A stretch of 11,380 nucleotides of DNA from JANRLJ01 sp034437895 (GTDB lineage Bacteria; Chloroflexota; Anaerolineae; Aggregatilineales; Phototrophicaceae): assembly GCA_034437895.1 (NCBI GenBank), contig DAOTTO010000534.1:1-11380 (forward strand). Reading direction: 5' to 3'. This document shows, in pieces, positions 1-7,088 of this stretch; position 1 is the stretch's first letter, and every line of letters starts with the position of its first letter. The notes under the pieces were generated by a model that had not been told where the DNA came from, ran no database searches, and saw nothing but the letters and a program-made list of their open reading frames with translations. The translations under genes were made by a program, and so were the position numbers.

Positions 1-723
1 AGGATTCCCCGCCTCGGTTATACCGATGCAGTTGATCTACTGCAACCAATCCTCGAATCGGAGTGGAAGCGCAATAGGCCAGACTTTGTGCGTTGGCAAA
101 AGCAGCCTTACCGCATTGACCGCCTTTACGCAGCCAATCCCGACACGCTGCGGGAACGTGCGCCGGATAAACGTGATTTTGTCTTAGAGCTAGAATCCGG
201 CGAAGTACGCACTGTCACGGGTTATCGTGGGGATGGAAAAGCACTCAGCCGCCGCGCCTTACCTGTGATAGATGCGTGTCTGCTGGTTAATCTGGTTTAC
301 AAAGCAGGAGGTGGGAATTTTTTAGACCCATTTGGGGGTGCAGGCGGTGTCATTGTTGAGGCCGTAACGAGTGGATACAATGTTTTCAGCGGTGATATTG
401 ACCAGACATTACGATATGGCTTAGCTCGATTAGGCGCACATCATACCATTGCAAATGCGGCTCAGCTTCCCTTTGCCACCGAATCTATTGACGCTATCGC
501 CACCGAGCCACCTTATGATCGTGAAGTAACGCCGCTTGTGGCTTCGTCGCTTGCGGAGATGACCCGTATACTCAAATCAGGCAGTAAAATTGCCATGCTG
601 TGTGCGCGATGGCAAGCTGAAGCGCTCCGTCAGGGCGGAATAGAGCTTCACTTACGCCCTATTTTGGACAGCGACATCAATCGTAAAGGCACAGATTGCA
701 CCGTTTTCGCTTGGAAAAAATGA
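1..723 (+). CDS. RNA (guanine-N2?) methyltransferase of the Trm11/UPF0020 type, 5' end cut off by the window
   Basis: The reading frame is open from base 1, so the true start lies outside; a GTG at 88 is an internal candidate I do not favour. About 240 residues are visible. SAM-binding motif I is LDPFGGAGG (residues about 108-116 counted from base 1). It is followed by an acidic loop residue in GDID and by the catalytic-type motif TEPPYDRE (about 168-175). The family normally shows (D/N)PPY here, so the Glu is unusual. Enzymes with this arrangement methylate the exocyclic N2 of a guanosine in tRNA or rRNA using SAM. Trm11/TrmG10 members usually carry an N-terminal THUMP domain, which would lie upstream of the window if present. 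It converges on the AAA ATPase with an 88-base gap in which I see no convincing terminator. The methyltransferase fold is secure; the exact RNA substrate is not. Confidence 0.75.
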   Translation, partial: RIPRLGYTDAVDLLQPILESEWKRNRPDFVRWQKQPYRIDRLYAANPDTLRERAPDKRDFVLELESGEVRTVTGYRGDGKALSRRALPVIDACLLVNLVYKAGGGNFLDPFGGAGGVIVEAVTSGYNVFSGDIDQTLRYGLARLGAHHTIANAAQLPFATESIDAIATEPPYDREVTPLVASSLAEMTRILKSGSKIAMLCARWQAEALRQGGIELHLRPILDSDINRKGTDCTVFAWKK

Positions 724-811
724 TCAAACGAGAATATCCACTTGTAGATGAAAAATGAAAACATGGCCTTGAATGTATTTCTTCTAAAAACTAATCACTA
801 TCCACCAATAG

Positions 812-2146
812 CTACCGATTGTTGTTCCCATCAGGCCGCGAATTAAAACGCGAGGTCACACGGCGCGTATTTGTCCCTAACCCAAGCGGCTTGCGCTGCA
901 TCAGGAAGTCTTTTTCTGCCCGCATCTGATACATCAAGGTGTCAATCGACTGTTCCAGTAAATCCGCCGTCACCTCCACTTTACGCGCATGTGCCGCTAA
1001 CATCCGCGCTTGCAACGCTACCTCCCGCACAAACGCCCCCGGCTGATCAACGAGACGATGCGCGACATCGGCGTGTTCATCTTTCCAATGCACACCCATA
1101 TAATGACGCAGCATGGCCTCGGCTTGGTCTTCATCCTGAATGGTCGGGATCACAAAGATGCGATCCAAACGTCCGGGACGCTTGACAATGCGCTCATCAA
1201 TCGCTTCAGGATAATTGGTCGTCGCCAATAGCAGCGATCCCTGGGGATTATTGGGCGATTCCACGCCATCTAAGACGTTCAAAATACGGGCTTTATCATC
1301 GCCGCGTAGATAAGCGTCCAACTCCTCAACCACCAGCAGCGTGGGATACCGTGCGGCTGCCACCGCTTGAAATGCCCGTTGAATTTTCTCGAAAGACGCT
1401 CCATCCCGGTCAGAGCCAGAGACGTAAACGACAATCCGCTTTTGTTGAATCGCCCGCTTTGCCATCGCCGCGCACAGCATCGTTTTGCCTGTACCGGGAA
1501 CACCCGCCAGCAGCAGTTTGCGGAAAGGCGCGAGTTTTAACTGCTTGTAAATGCTTACGCCCTCAGAAAAAAAGGCTTCCACATCATCGAGGATTTGCGT
1601 TTTAAGTTCGGCGGGAAGGATCACATCATCCCAATCGACGGTAGGATCAAAAAAGGCATCCGTGCCGCCGATAATATAGACATCGCGCCGCCGCCGAATT
1701 CTAGGGCGCACAGCACGGGCGCACGCAAATTCAAAAGCCGCCCATGTATCGAGCTTATCCGGCGGGACAAGCGCGATAGCCGTCATATCCTGCACATCGT
1801 CGTCAAAATAAGAACTCACGTAAATAACTTCGTATTTTTCGCCATTATCTTCGGTGAATTTAAAAGCATACGCGCCGGAAGTCGCCGTCAGCACCATTTT
1901 TTTGCCGCGTGAGCCGTAATCACTAATCGGTACAATCACAGGACAATCAAGCTGTTCCAAGCCATCATAGTGAGCATTGCCACGTAATTTACGCCCAGCC
2001 TTTACTTGGCGCTGTGCGATTTGGTTGCTGCATTCGGCAGATGCCCAAATCGGGACAAACTCACGATCAGGCCATTTATCTTTCCATACACCACGCGCCC
2101 ACTCGACGAGACGTTCATACTGCATAACTCGTTTTACCTCAGCCAC
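812..2146 (-). CDS. AAA+ ATPase with an uncharacterised N-terminal domain
   Basis: This is a single-ring-type AAA ATPase of 444 residues. The ATPase core spans about 175-350: Walker A GVPGTGKT (215-222), Walker B LLVVEELD (270-277), sensor 1 ATTN (308-311) and a second region of homology ERIVKRPGRLDR (318-329) with FtsH-like arginine-finger candidates R323 and R326. A helical lid follows. The Walker B Asp that usually precedes the catalytic Glu is itself Glu (E274-E275). Residues 1-150 match no domain I know; the C-terminus is basic and Asn-rich. The start is either GTG at 2146 or ATG at 2125. The ATG has GAGGT ten bases upstream, so the shorter form (437 aa) is quite possible. The gene is divergent from the deacetylase and has its own near-consensus promoter. 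AAA proteins of this kind remodel or unfold protein substrates; the target is unknown. Confidence 0.88.
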   Translation of the reverse strand: MAEVKRVMQYERLVEWARGVWKDKWPDREFVPIWASAECSNQIAQRQVKAGRKLRGNAHYDGLEQLDCPVIVPISDYGSRGKKMVLTATSGAYAFKFTEDNGEKYEVIYVSSYFDDDVQDMTAIALVPPDKLDTWAAFEFACARAVRPRIRRRRDVYIIGGTDAFFDPTVDWDDVILPAELKTQILDDVEAFFSEGVSIYKQLKLAPFRKLLLAGVPGTGKTMLCAAMAKRAIQQKRIVVYVSGSDRDGASFEKIQRAFQAVAAARYPTLLVVEELDAYLRGDDKARILNVLDGVESPNNPQGSLLLATTNYPEAIDERIVKRPGRLDRIFVIPTIQDEDQAEAMLRHYMGVHWKDEHADVAHRLVDQPGAFVREVALQARMLAAHARKVEVTADLLEQSIDTLMYQMRAEKDFLMQRKPLGLGTNTRRVTSRFNSRPDGNNNR

Positions 2147-2193
2147 AAAATCTCTTTTCAGCGGGGAAAATCGCGTCTAAACTTAAGGACGAA

Positions 2194-2233
2194 CCCTCAT
2201 TATAAAGCAGAAACTTCGATTGTAAAATGAGGG
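2194..2233. repeat. 8-bp inverted repeat bracketing the AAA ATPase promoter (operator-like)
   Basis: CCCTCATT (2194-2201) and AATGAGGG (2226-2233) are perfect inverted arms with a 24-base spacer. Arm centres are 32 bases apart, about three helical turns, so both would face the same side of the DNA. One arm overlaps the leftward -10 box, and the other abuts the -35 box and the deacetylase leader. This geometry suits a repressor or loop-forming regulator; that role is inferred. Confidence 0.5.
2199..2226 (-). promoter_or_regulatory. sigma70-type promoter for the AAA ATPase
   Basis: Read on the minus strand: -35 TTTACA (2226-2221), 16-base spacer, -10 TATAAT (2204-2199). The match to TTGACA/TATAAT is 5 of 6 and 6 of 6. 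The expected start near 2192 gives a leader of about 46 bases before the GTG at 2146. I found no comparably good promoter for the deacetylase on the plus strand; CATAAT at 2234-2239 lacks a -35 box. Confidence 0.6.
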
Positions 2234-2256
2234 CATAATTTCATAGAAAGAACCTT

Positions 2257-3291
2257 ATGACAACAATTTATACCACACACCCACGCTATGTTGAGCATAC
2301 CTTGTCTGGTCATCCTGAACATAGTGGACGGATTCAATCGGTTTGGGAAACATTAAATACTTCCGGCCTTGCGGCAAGAATGACACAAATCGAAGCAACA
2401 ATGGCTACCGATGAGCAAATCCTCTATGTGCATACCAAAGAATATCTGGACTTGCTCAATATAATCGCAATCGGTCATGGACTGGTCATGATAGGTGCGG
2501 GTATGGATACCTATGCCCTGCCCGTCTCACCTGAAATTGCGCGGCTTGCGGCAGGGGGCGTTATTCAGGCTGTCGATGAGGTGCTGCGTGGCAATGCTCA
2601 TAATGGCCTCGCGGTAGTACGTCCGCCGGGACATCACGCCATTCCGCAACGCGGCATGGGTTTCTGTTTGCTCGGCAACATCGCTATGGCGGCTCGTCAC
2701 GCCCAATATATTCATGGGGTTGAACGCATACTAATCGTCGATTTCGATGTGCATCATGGCAACGGCACCCAAGATATGTTTTATGACGATGACGGCGTTT
2801 TATTCATCTCCACCCATCAATCGCCTTTTTACCCTGGTACAGGCCGCATCAACGAAACAGGTATCGGCAAAGGCGAGGGATACACCATCAACGTGCCTTT
2901 GCCCGCCGGACAGGGCGATCAAAATTACGCGCTGATTTTTGAACAGATCATCTGGCCTGCGGCGAAGCGTTATAAGCCACAGCTTATCCTCGTCTCCGCC
3001 GGATTCGATGCCCATTGGACAGACCCGCTTGCCTCCATGCGCCTCTCGCTGACAGGTTATGCCCATCTCACCCATGAATTGATGCAAATGGCGGATGAAC
3101 TGTGCGACGGCAAAATTGTGTTCGTGATGGAAGGCGGATATGATTTGGATGCACTCGGTCATGGCATGGCAAATGTCGCTCGTGCCTTACTGCGTGATGA
3201 CGAAATCAGCGACCCAATAGGTGGACGTGGGGGCAAAGAACCAGACATCACACCGTTAATCGCAAAAATTCAGGCGCTGCACAATCTATAA
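2257..3291 (+). CDS. histone deacetylase / acetylpolyamine amidohydrolase family protein
   Basis: A zinc-dependent deacetylase of the arginase-deacetylase fold, 344 residues, a normal length for a bacterial class II-like or AcuC/AphA-like enzyme. All active-site motifs are present: PPGHHA with the general-base His pair H126-H127, DFDVHHGNGT giving zinc ligands D164 and H166, SAGFDAH giving zinc ligand D251, and EGGYDL with the transition-state Tyr (Y295). The enzyme should remove acetyl groups from lysine side chains or from polyamines in the cytoplasm; the sequence alone does not choose between these. No signal peptide or membrane segment is seen. The ATG at 2257 is preceded only by a weak purine stretch (AGAAAG). 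It is divergent from the AAA ATPase and convergent with the dynamin operon. No acetyltransferase or acetyl-CoA synthetase lies next to it, so an AcuC role is not supported by context. Confidence 0.93.
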   Translation: MTTIYTTHPRYVEHTLSGHPEHSGRIQSVWETLNTSGLAARMTQIEATMATDEQILYVHTKEYLDLLNIIAIGHGLVMIGAGMDTYALPVSPEIARLAAGGVIQAVDEVLRGNAHNGLAVVRPPGHHAIPQRGMGFCLLGNIAMAARHAQYIHGVERILIVDFDVHHGNGTQDMFYDDDGVLFISTHQSPFYPGTGRINETGIGKGEGYTINVPLPAGQGDQNYALIFEQIIWPAAKRYKPQLILVSAGFDAHWTDPLASMRLSLTGYAHLTHELMQMADELCDGKIVFVMEGGYDLDALGHGMANVARALLRDDEISDPIGGRGGKEPDITPLIAKIQALHNL

Positions 3292-3303
3292 TCGCGCAGC
3301 GCC
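3273..3303. terminator. possible bidirectional terminator hairpin between convergent genes
   Basis: GGCGCTGC (3273-3280) and GCAGCGCC (3296-3303) form a perfect 8-bp G+C-rich stem with a 15-base loop. It spans the last codons of the deacetylase and the gap before the stop of DLP-B. Neither side has a clean U-tract; leftwards there is a short T run a few bases beyond the stem. The convergent position supports termination, but the weak tails lower confidence. Confidence 0.4.
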
Positions 3304-3309
3304 AATCAT

Positions 3310-5070
3310 TTAACTTTCACTGATGCCTTTTTTGAGTGTTTCCACCCGTTTTTGATAACCGTCCAGTTTCGTTTGTTGGACGACATAGCGCTGCGCCAGC
3401 ACTTCCAGACGGCTGAAAATCGGGGTGAGTACTTGCGCCCCATATTGGCTCAAGCGGGTGCGTTCTTTGCGGGTGAGGTCGTCTAAAGCACCGTGATATG
3501 ATGTCATCAGGCGATCAACCCGCGCCGAAAAATCCTTTTTGGTATCGGCTTGAACACGTTGATAGTAACGCAGGGCTAGAATGCTTCCTCCTGCTGCAAG
3601 TGGCGCAGCAATAACGAAACCCACTAAAGCAGCACCTACTAATGGACCTGGGAGAACAACTGCCAAAACAGTAGCGAGTAAACCGCCTACGCCGGCGAAT
3701 GCCCAAGTAGTAAAGCTACCCATATTTGTATCGAAAGTCTGCTGAATCTCATCGACGATGCGCCCGGAGGAATAGCTTTTTAGCTCCACCTCCGCGATAC
3801 GAATCGCATCCTGCAAATTTTCGCGCTGTTCGGCATACATCCCAGCATCCAGCCCGACCAATTCTTGTTCAAGAATTTCTTTAAGCTGATTCAACCGTTC
3901 AATCACACCGCGCCAATACACGCGACTGCTATCGATCACGGCGTTGATATAACCATTTGTGGCTTCGTTGATGTCGCGCAGCGCCCGCCCGATGACCACA
4001 TCCTGAAATTCGGCTTGGAGTTTTTCCTTACTGATAGACCGACCAATTTTACGAATGGAGAGGTTCGCGTCAATAAAGGCTAATCCACGCTGACGCAATC
4101 CGACAAACACCTTATCAACTTCGGCCCGGGCTTCAGTGAGCTGCGTATCTAAGCCGAGCGACTGCTTTTGAAGTTCCTGCTGCACTTCGCGCACTTTCGC
4201 CGTATCCGCTGTCACAATATCGGCTTTGCCCATTAGTGCGTCGTGATAGCGCTTGACGACACTCGCCGCCATATCGAGCTGCGCCAGCAATTTTTGCTTG
4301 GTAGGCGGTGCTTCTTCAAACAAGCCGCGCAGATGCGCCCTTACTGCATCCACCCCACCAATATTGCCGCTTGGGGAGGTGCTGCCCCGCGATGAAAGGG
4401 CTTCTTTGGCGGAGATCATAAACAACAGCGGTTGAATCCCTAAATTCTCTTTGACCTGCTGTTCGATAAAGCGGCGCACAGTAGCTTGTTCATTCGCATC
4501 TAGAAGATCAACCTGATTCACGACCAGAATGATCTTCTTGCCATAGCTTTTCGCCATTTCCAGATAAATGCGCTCAGTTTCGGCAAAGGCGCGTTTGGCA
4601 CTCAGCAAAAAGATCACCAAATCTGCTCGATGCAGAAATTCTTTCGCTGTCTTTTCATGCCGCTGAAAAACCGAACCCGTCCCCGGTGTATCCACAATCG
4701 CCACACCGGGCGCACCGGTGTTGGGATGCGCCCACTCACGCAAGCTGTCGTCACGCATGACGGGCTTAAAGTTGGGTGTTTCCGCATAGCGCACCAATTC
4801 GATCATTTCTGTCGTCGGTGTGATGCCTGTCGGGAGGAGATCATCCCCCAACAAAGCATTAACGAAAGTCGATTTTCCGGCGTTGAATTCGCCAATAATC
4901 ACCACGAGAAAGAACAAATCGCGCAAATCCTGCGCCACGTCCATCAAGCGCTTGCGATCATCCTGCGTATTTTCGCCCATTTCACCCAATATCGCGGCGA
5001 TATCGGTAATCAGATCAATTTCTGTTTCCCGCATCAATGCCAGTGGGCCGTCTAATGCCATCGCAACCAT
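3310..5070 (-). CDS. bacterial dynamin-like GTPase, second gene of the pair (DLP-B)
   Basis: A large membrane-associated GTPase of 586 residues. G1 is GEFNAGKST (60-68), G2 the TT in ITPTTE (86-87), G3 DTPG (127-130), G4 NQVD (185-188, Gln where small GTPases have Lys) and G5 SAKE (220-223). A long helical stalk with coiled-coil character follows (about 255-450). Two hydrophobic segments lie at about 457-500, likely a membrane-inserting paddle or hairpin, and then a C-terminal helical return. This is the domain order of bacterial dynamin-like and mitofusin-like proteins, which bind and remodel membranes on GTP hydrolysis. The start ATG at 5070 has AGAGGG about nine bases upstream, lying inside the last codons of DLP-A; an ATG at codon 4 is less well placed. 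The six-base gap to DLP-A indicates one transcript and coupled translation. It is clearly paralogous to DLP-A across the GTPase domain. Confidence 0.88.
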   Translation of the reverse strand: MVAMALDGPLALMRETEIDLITDIAAILGEMGENTQDDRKRLMDVAQDLRDLFFLVVIIGEFNAGKSTFVNALLGDDLLPTGITPTTEMIELVRYAETPNFKPVMRDDSLREWAHPNTGAPGVAIVDTPGTGSVFQRHEKTAKEFLHRADLVIFLLSAKRAFAETERIYLEMAKSYGKKIILVVNQVDLLDANEQATVRRFIEQQVKENLGIQPLLFMISAKEALSSRGSTSPSGNIGGVDAVRAHLRGLFEEAPPTKQKLLAQLDMAASVVKRYHDALMGKADIVTADTAKVREVQQELQKQSLGLDTQLTEARAEVDKVFVGLRQRGLAFIDANLSIRKIGRSISKEKLQAEFQDVVIGRALRDINEATNGYINAVIDSSRVYWRGVIERLNQLKEILEQELVGLDAGMYAEQRENLQDAIRIAEVELKSYSSGRIVDEIQQTFDTNMGSFTTWAFAGVGGLLATVLAVVLPGPLVGAALVGFVIAAPLAAGGSILALRYYQRVQADTKKDFSARVDRLMTSYHGALDDLTRKERTRLSQYGAQVLTPIFSRLEVLAQRYVVQQTKLDGYQKRVETLKKGISES

Positions 5071-5076
5071 ATTTTG

Positions 5077-6939
5077 TTACCCTCTCAATCCAAGAAATGA
5101 GCGCTTCCCCATTTTGGAGATGTCCGCCTCAATCGTCGTCATTTGCTGCTGTGCATTTTGGAGTTTCGTCATCTGCTCATTTTGTAGAGTCGTTTGTGTT
5201 TCTACCAAGCGCGTGAGCGGCGCGACGACATTTTGCCGAAGCTGCATCCCATATTCGACCTGTTTATCAGAGGCTTTGCTCAATTTTTCCACATAATCCG
5301 CCTGAATTTTCAACATGCGATTGGTATGCGCTGCCTGCAACAAGCGTCCTGAAATCGGCATAATCAGTAAGCCCGCGACACCCAAGCCGAAGAGAAGCAA
5401 AATCACCAAGAGCGAGGACGGCTGACTAAAATCAATCGTACCCGTGACGAGTATCACAATCAGCGTAAGAATCACCAACAATTCCCAAATCGCCAGCCCG
5501 AAAAGCACATTTCGCAAGCTGGTATCCAGTTTTTCAGTTTCATCCACCCGCGCTTTTTCTTCGATGGCTTCTAATTCTGGACGAACCGCTTGCAGCGCGG
5601 CGCGGTCATATTGTACAGGTGATTGAATCGTCCCAATGACCTTACTGCGAATCGTCGGCGGCAAGGCATTGATCTCTCGTCCGCCGTATTTCACAAGGTC
5701 ATCAATATCCTGCATATCTTTGCCTTCCAAGCGCGGCGCAAGTTTATCCACTACTTCCGGCAGTTCGCGGATCGGATCATAGACCTTATGGCGCTCGAAG
5801 GCCAGACGGGTGCGGGATTGTTTTTGTCCGCGCCGGAATAAGCGGGCTAACCCAGTTAATTCCCCTAAACCGATCCCGACTGAACCAATTGAGCGCGAGA
5901 ATTGGAAGGTTTCATCAATCGCCTCTTTGCCCCGCTCGGCGGCATCGGCAAATTTCTTACCGATTTCATCATTCACCTCGCGGACAATTTTTTCCTGCTC
6001 ACGACGATATGCGGTCAATTGCGATTTCACATTATCAGCAATGCTCTGGTACTGATCGAGAACCGCCTGATTCGCCTTAACAGATTCAAGCGCGGCGCGA
6101 TTGACGTTTTGTATAATTTGCAGCGGTGTTTGTAGTTTCTGGCGCAAACGTTCCGCATCGTCCAGTTGGCTGTCGATATACTGCTCTAGCTGTGCGAGGC
6201 CGCTTTCCTGCCAGAGTGTTTCATTTAATTCGCCGCCTGCCCGTGCTTCGATGCCCTTTTTAGCGGATACCAGCCAAACATCCGGCTTATAGCCGAGTTT
6301 ATCCTGGCTTTGATCGAGGACATACGTGCGAACAGTTTCGGTTTGTTCAGGCGAAAGCAAGTCGGCCTGATTGATGACGATAATCACCTTTTTGCCATAT
6401 TCACGCAGTTTTTGCATATATTCCAGATTGCTGCTGGTCATCGCCTGTGTCGCCAGCATCACAAGCAGCACAACATCACTGCGATGCAAAAATTTACGTG
6501 TCGTGTCTTCATGCTTTTGGAAGATTGATTCTAGCCCCGGTGTATCGACAAAGCTGACTTTTTTGAGCATGGGGGAAGGATAAAAAAAGGTATCGACCTC
6601 GCCGCCAGAATCCATCTGCTGCGGTTCATCGCCATAACGCAGGATATTGATCCGATCCGTCGTCGGCACTGGCCCCACACGCAGCAAATCTGGCTTGCCG
6701 AGCAGCGCATTAATCAAGCTAGATTTACCAGAATTAAACGGCCCCACAAACACCATCAAAAAGGGATGGTCAGCGTGGAACAACGCATCACGCACTTGCC
6801 CAATACGCTCTTCTGGCAGCGTGTCGATCTTCGGCAGCACTTCCAGCATATCGGTAATCAATTCATACTCACGGCGGCGGATGGCCTCGTAAGCGGTTGC
6901 CAATTTTGTTTCATTATTATCGACGGTCAATGGTTTCAC
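5077..6939 (-). CDS. bacterial dynamin-like GTPase, first gene of the pair (DLP-A)
   Basis: A dynamin-like protein of 620 residues with an intact GTPase domain: G1 GPFNSGKSS (66-74), G2 TT in VPTTD (93-94), G3 DTPG (132-135), G4 NQAD (190-193) and G5 SAKK (225-228). A helical stalk (about 260-475) leads to two strong hydrophobic helices at about 478-499 and 509-528. A C-terminal coiled-coil-like tail follows (545-610). The two helices should anchor it in the inner membrane. GTPase-domain phrases such as FLHR(S/A)D and YGKK(V/I)I are shared with DLP-B, showing descent from a common gene. The start is uncertain. GTG at 6939 has a poor Shine-Dalgarno, whereas TTG at 6930 has AGGTGA five bases upstream, so the protein may begin at codon 4. 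It is first in the operon and divergent from the cyclase. Its role in membrane repair, fusion or phage resistance cannot be decided from sequence. Confidence 0.87.
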   Translation of the reverse strand: MKPLTVDNNETKLATAYEAIRRREYELITDMLEVLPKIDTLPEERIGQVRDALFHADHPFLMVFVGPFNSGKSSLINALLGKPDLLRVGPVPTTDRINILRYGDEPQQMDSGGEVDTFFYPSPMLKKVSFVDTPGLESIFQKHEDTTRKFLHRSDVVLLVMLATQAMTSSNLEYMQKLREYGKKVIIVINQADLLSPEQTETVRTYVLDQSQDKLGYKPDVWLVSAKKGIEARAGGELNETLWQESGLAQLEQYIDSQLDDAERLRQKLQTPLQIIQNVNRAALESVKANQAVLDQYQSIADNVKSQLTAYRREQEKIVREVNDEIGKKFADAAERGKEAIDETFQFSRSIGSVGIGLGELTGLARLFRRGQKQSRTRLAFERHKVYDPIRELPEVVDKLAPRLEGKDMQDIDDLVKYGGREINALPPTIRSKVIGTIQSPVQYDRAALQAVRPELEAIEEKARVDETEKLDTSLRNVLFGLAIWELLVILTLIVILVTGTIDFSQPSSLLVILLLFGLGVAGLLIMPISGRLLQAAHTNRMLKIQADYVEKLSKASDKQVEYGMQLRQNVVAPLTRLVETQTTLQNEQMTKLQNAQQQMTTIEADISKMGKRSFLGLRG

Positions 6940-6969
6940 CTGCCTGTCTTGAGCAAAGCTGCTCCTATG

Positions 6970-6998
6970 AGGATAACCCGCCTAATCCCGTGCATCAA
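6970..6998 (-). promoter_or_regulatory. candidate promoter for the dynamin operon
   Basis: Minus-strand -35 TTGATG (6998-6993), 17-base spacer and -10 TATCCT (6975-6970), each matching four of six consensus bases. It would start transcription about 25-30 bases upstream of the GTG/TTG start codons. Spacing is ideal but the boxes are moderate. Confidence 0.4.
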
Positions 6999-7007
6999 TA
7001 CTCTGAT

Positions 7008-7024
7008 CTTTACTTTCCGTAAAG
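7008..7024. repeat. short palindrome in the divergent DLP / cyclase control region
   Basis: CTTTAC and GTAAAG are perfect 6-bp arms separated by five bases. The palindrome lies just outside the candidate leftward -35 box and overlaps where a rightward -35 box would fall. It could be a binding site for a dimeric regulator serving both operons. A 6-bp palindrome can occur by chance. Confidence 0.3.
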
Positions 7025-7042
7025 CGCCAACACTACTACAAT
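7014..7042 (+). promoter_or_regulatory. weak candidate promoter for the cyclase-lysA operon
   Basis: A good -10 box, TACAAT (7037-7042, five of six), is preceded at 17 bases by TTTCCG, a poor -35 box. The start codon is about 40 bases further on, with GAGGGAG at 7069-7075 as a slightly distant Shine-Dalgarno. The poor -35 suggests an activator or a different sigma factor if this is the real promoter. Confidence 0.3.
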
Positions 7043-7088
7043 ACAGGATGTTCATTATTGTCCCGTTAGAGGGAGCATCAAATTATTT

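Noticed and set aside
871..2230. Several plus-strand frames of 70-105 codons across the AAA ATPase
   Set aside because: They are antisense shadows of a gene whose own frame carries all AAA motifs.
4630..5296. Long plus-strand open frames (141 and 158 codons) opposite the dynamin genes
   Set aside because: They lie antisense to intact GTPase domains with complete G motifs, and their translations show no domain pattern.
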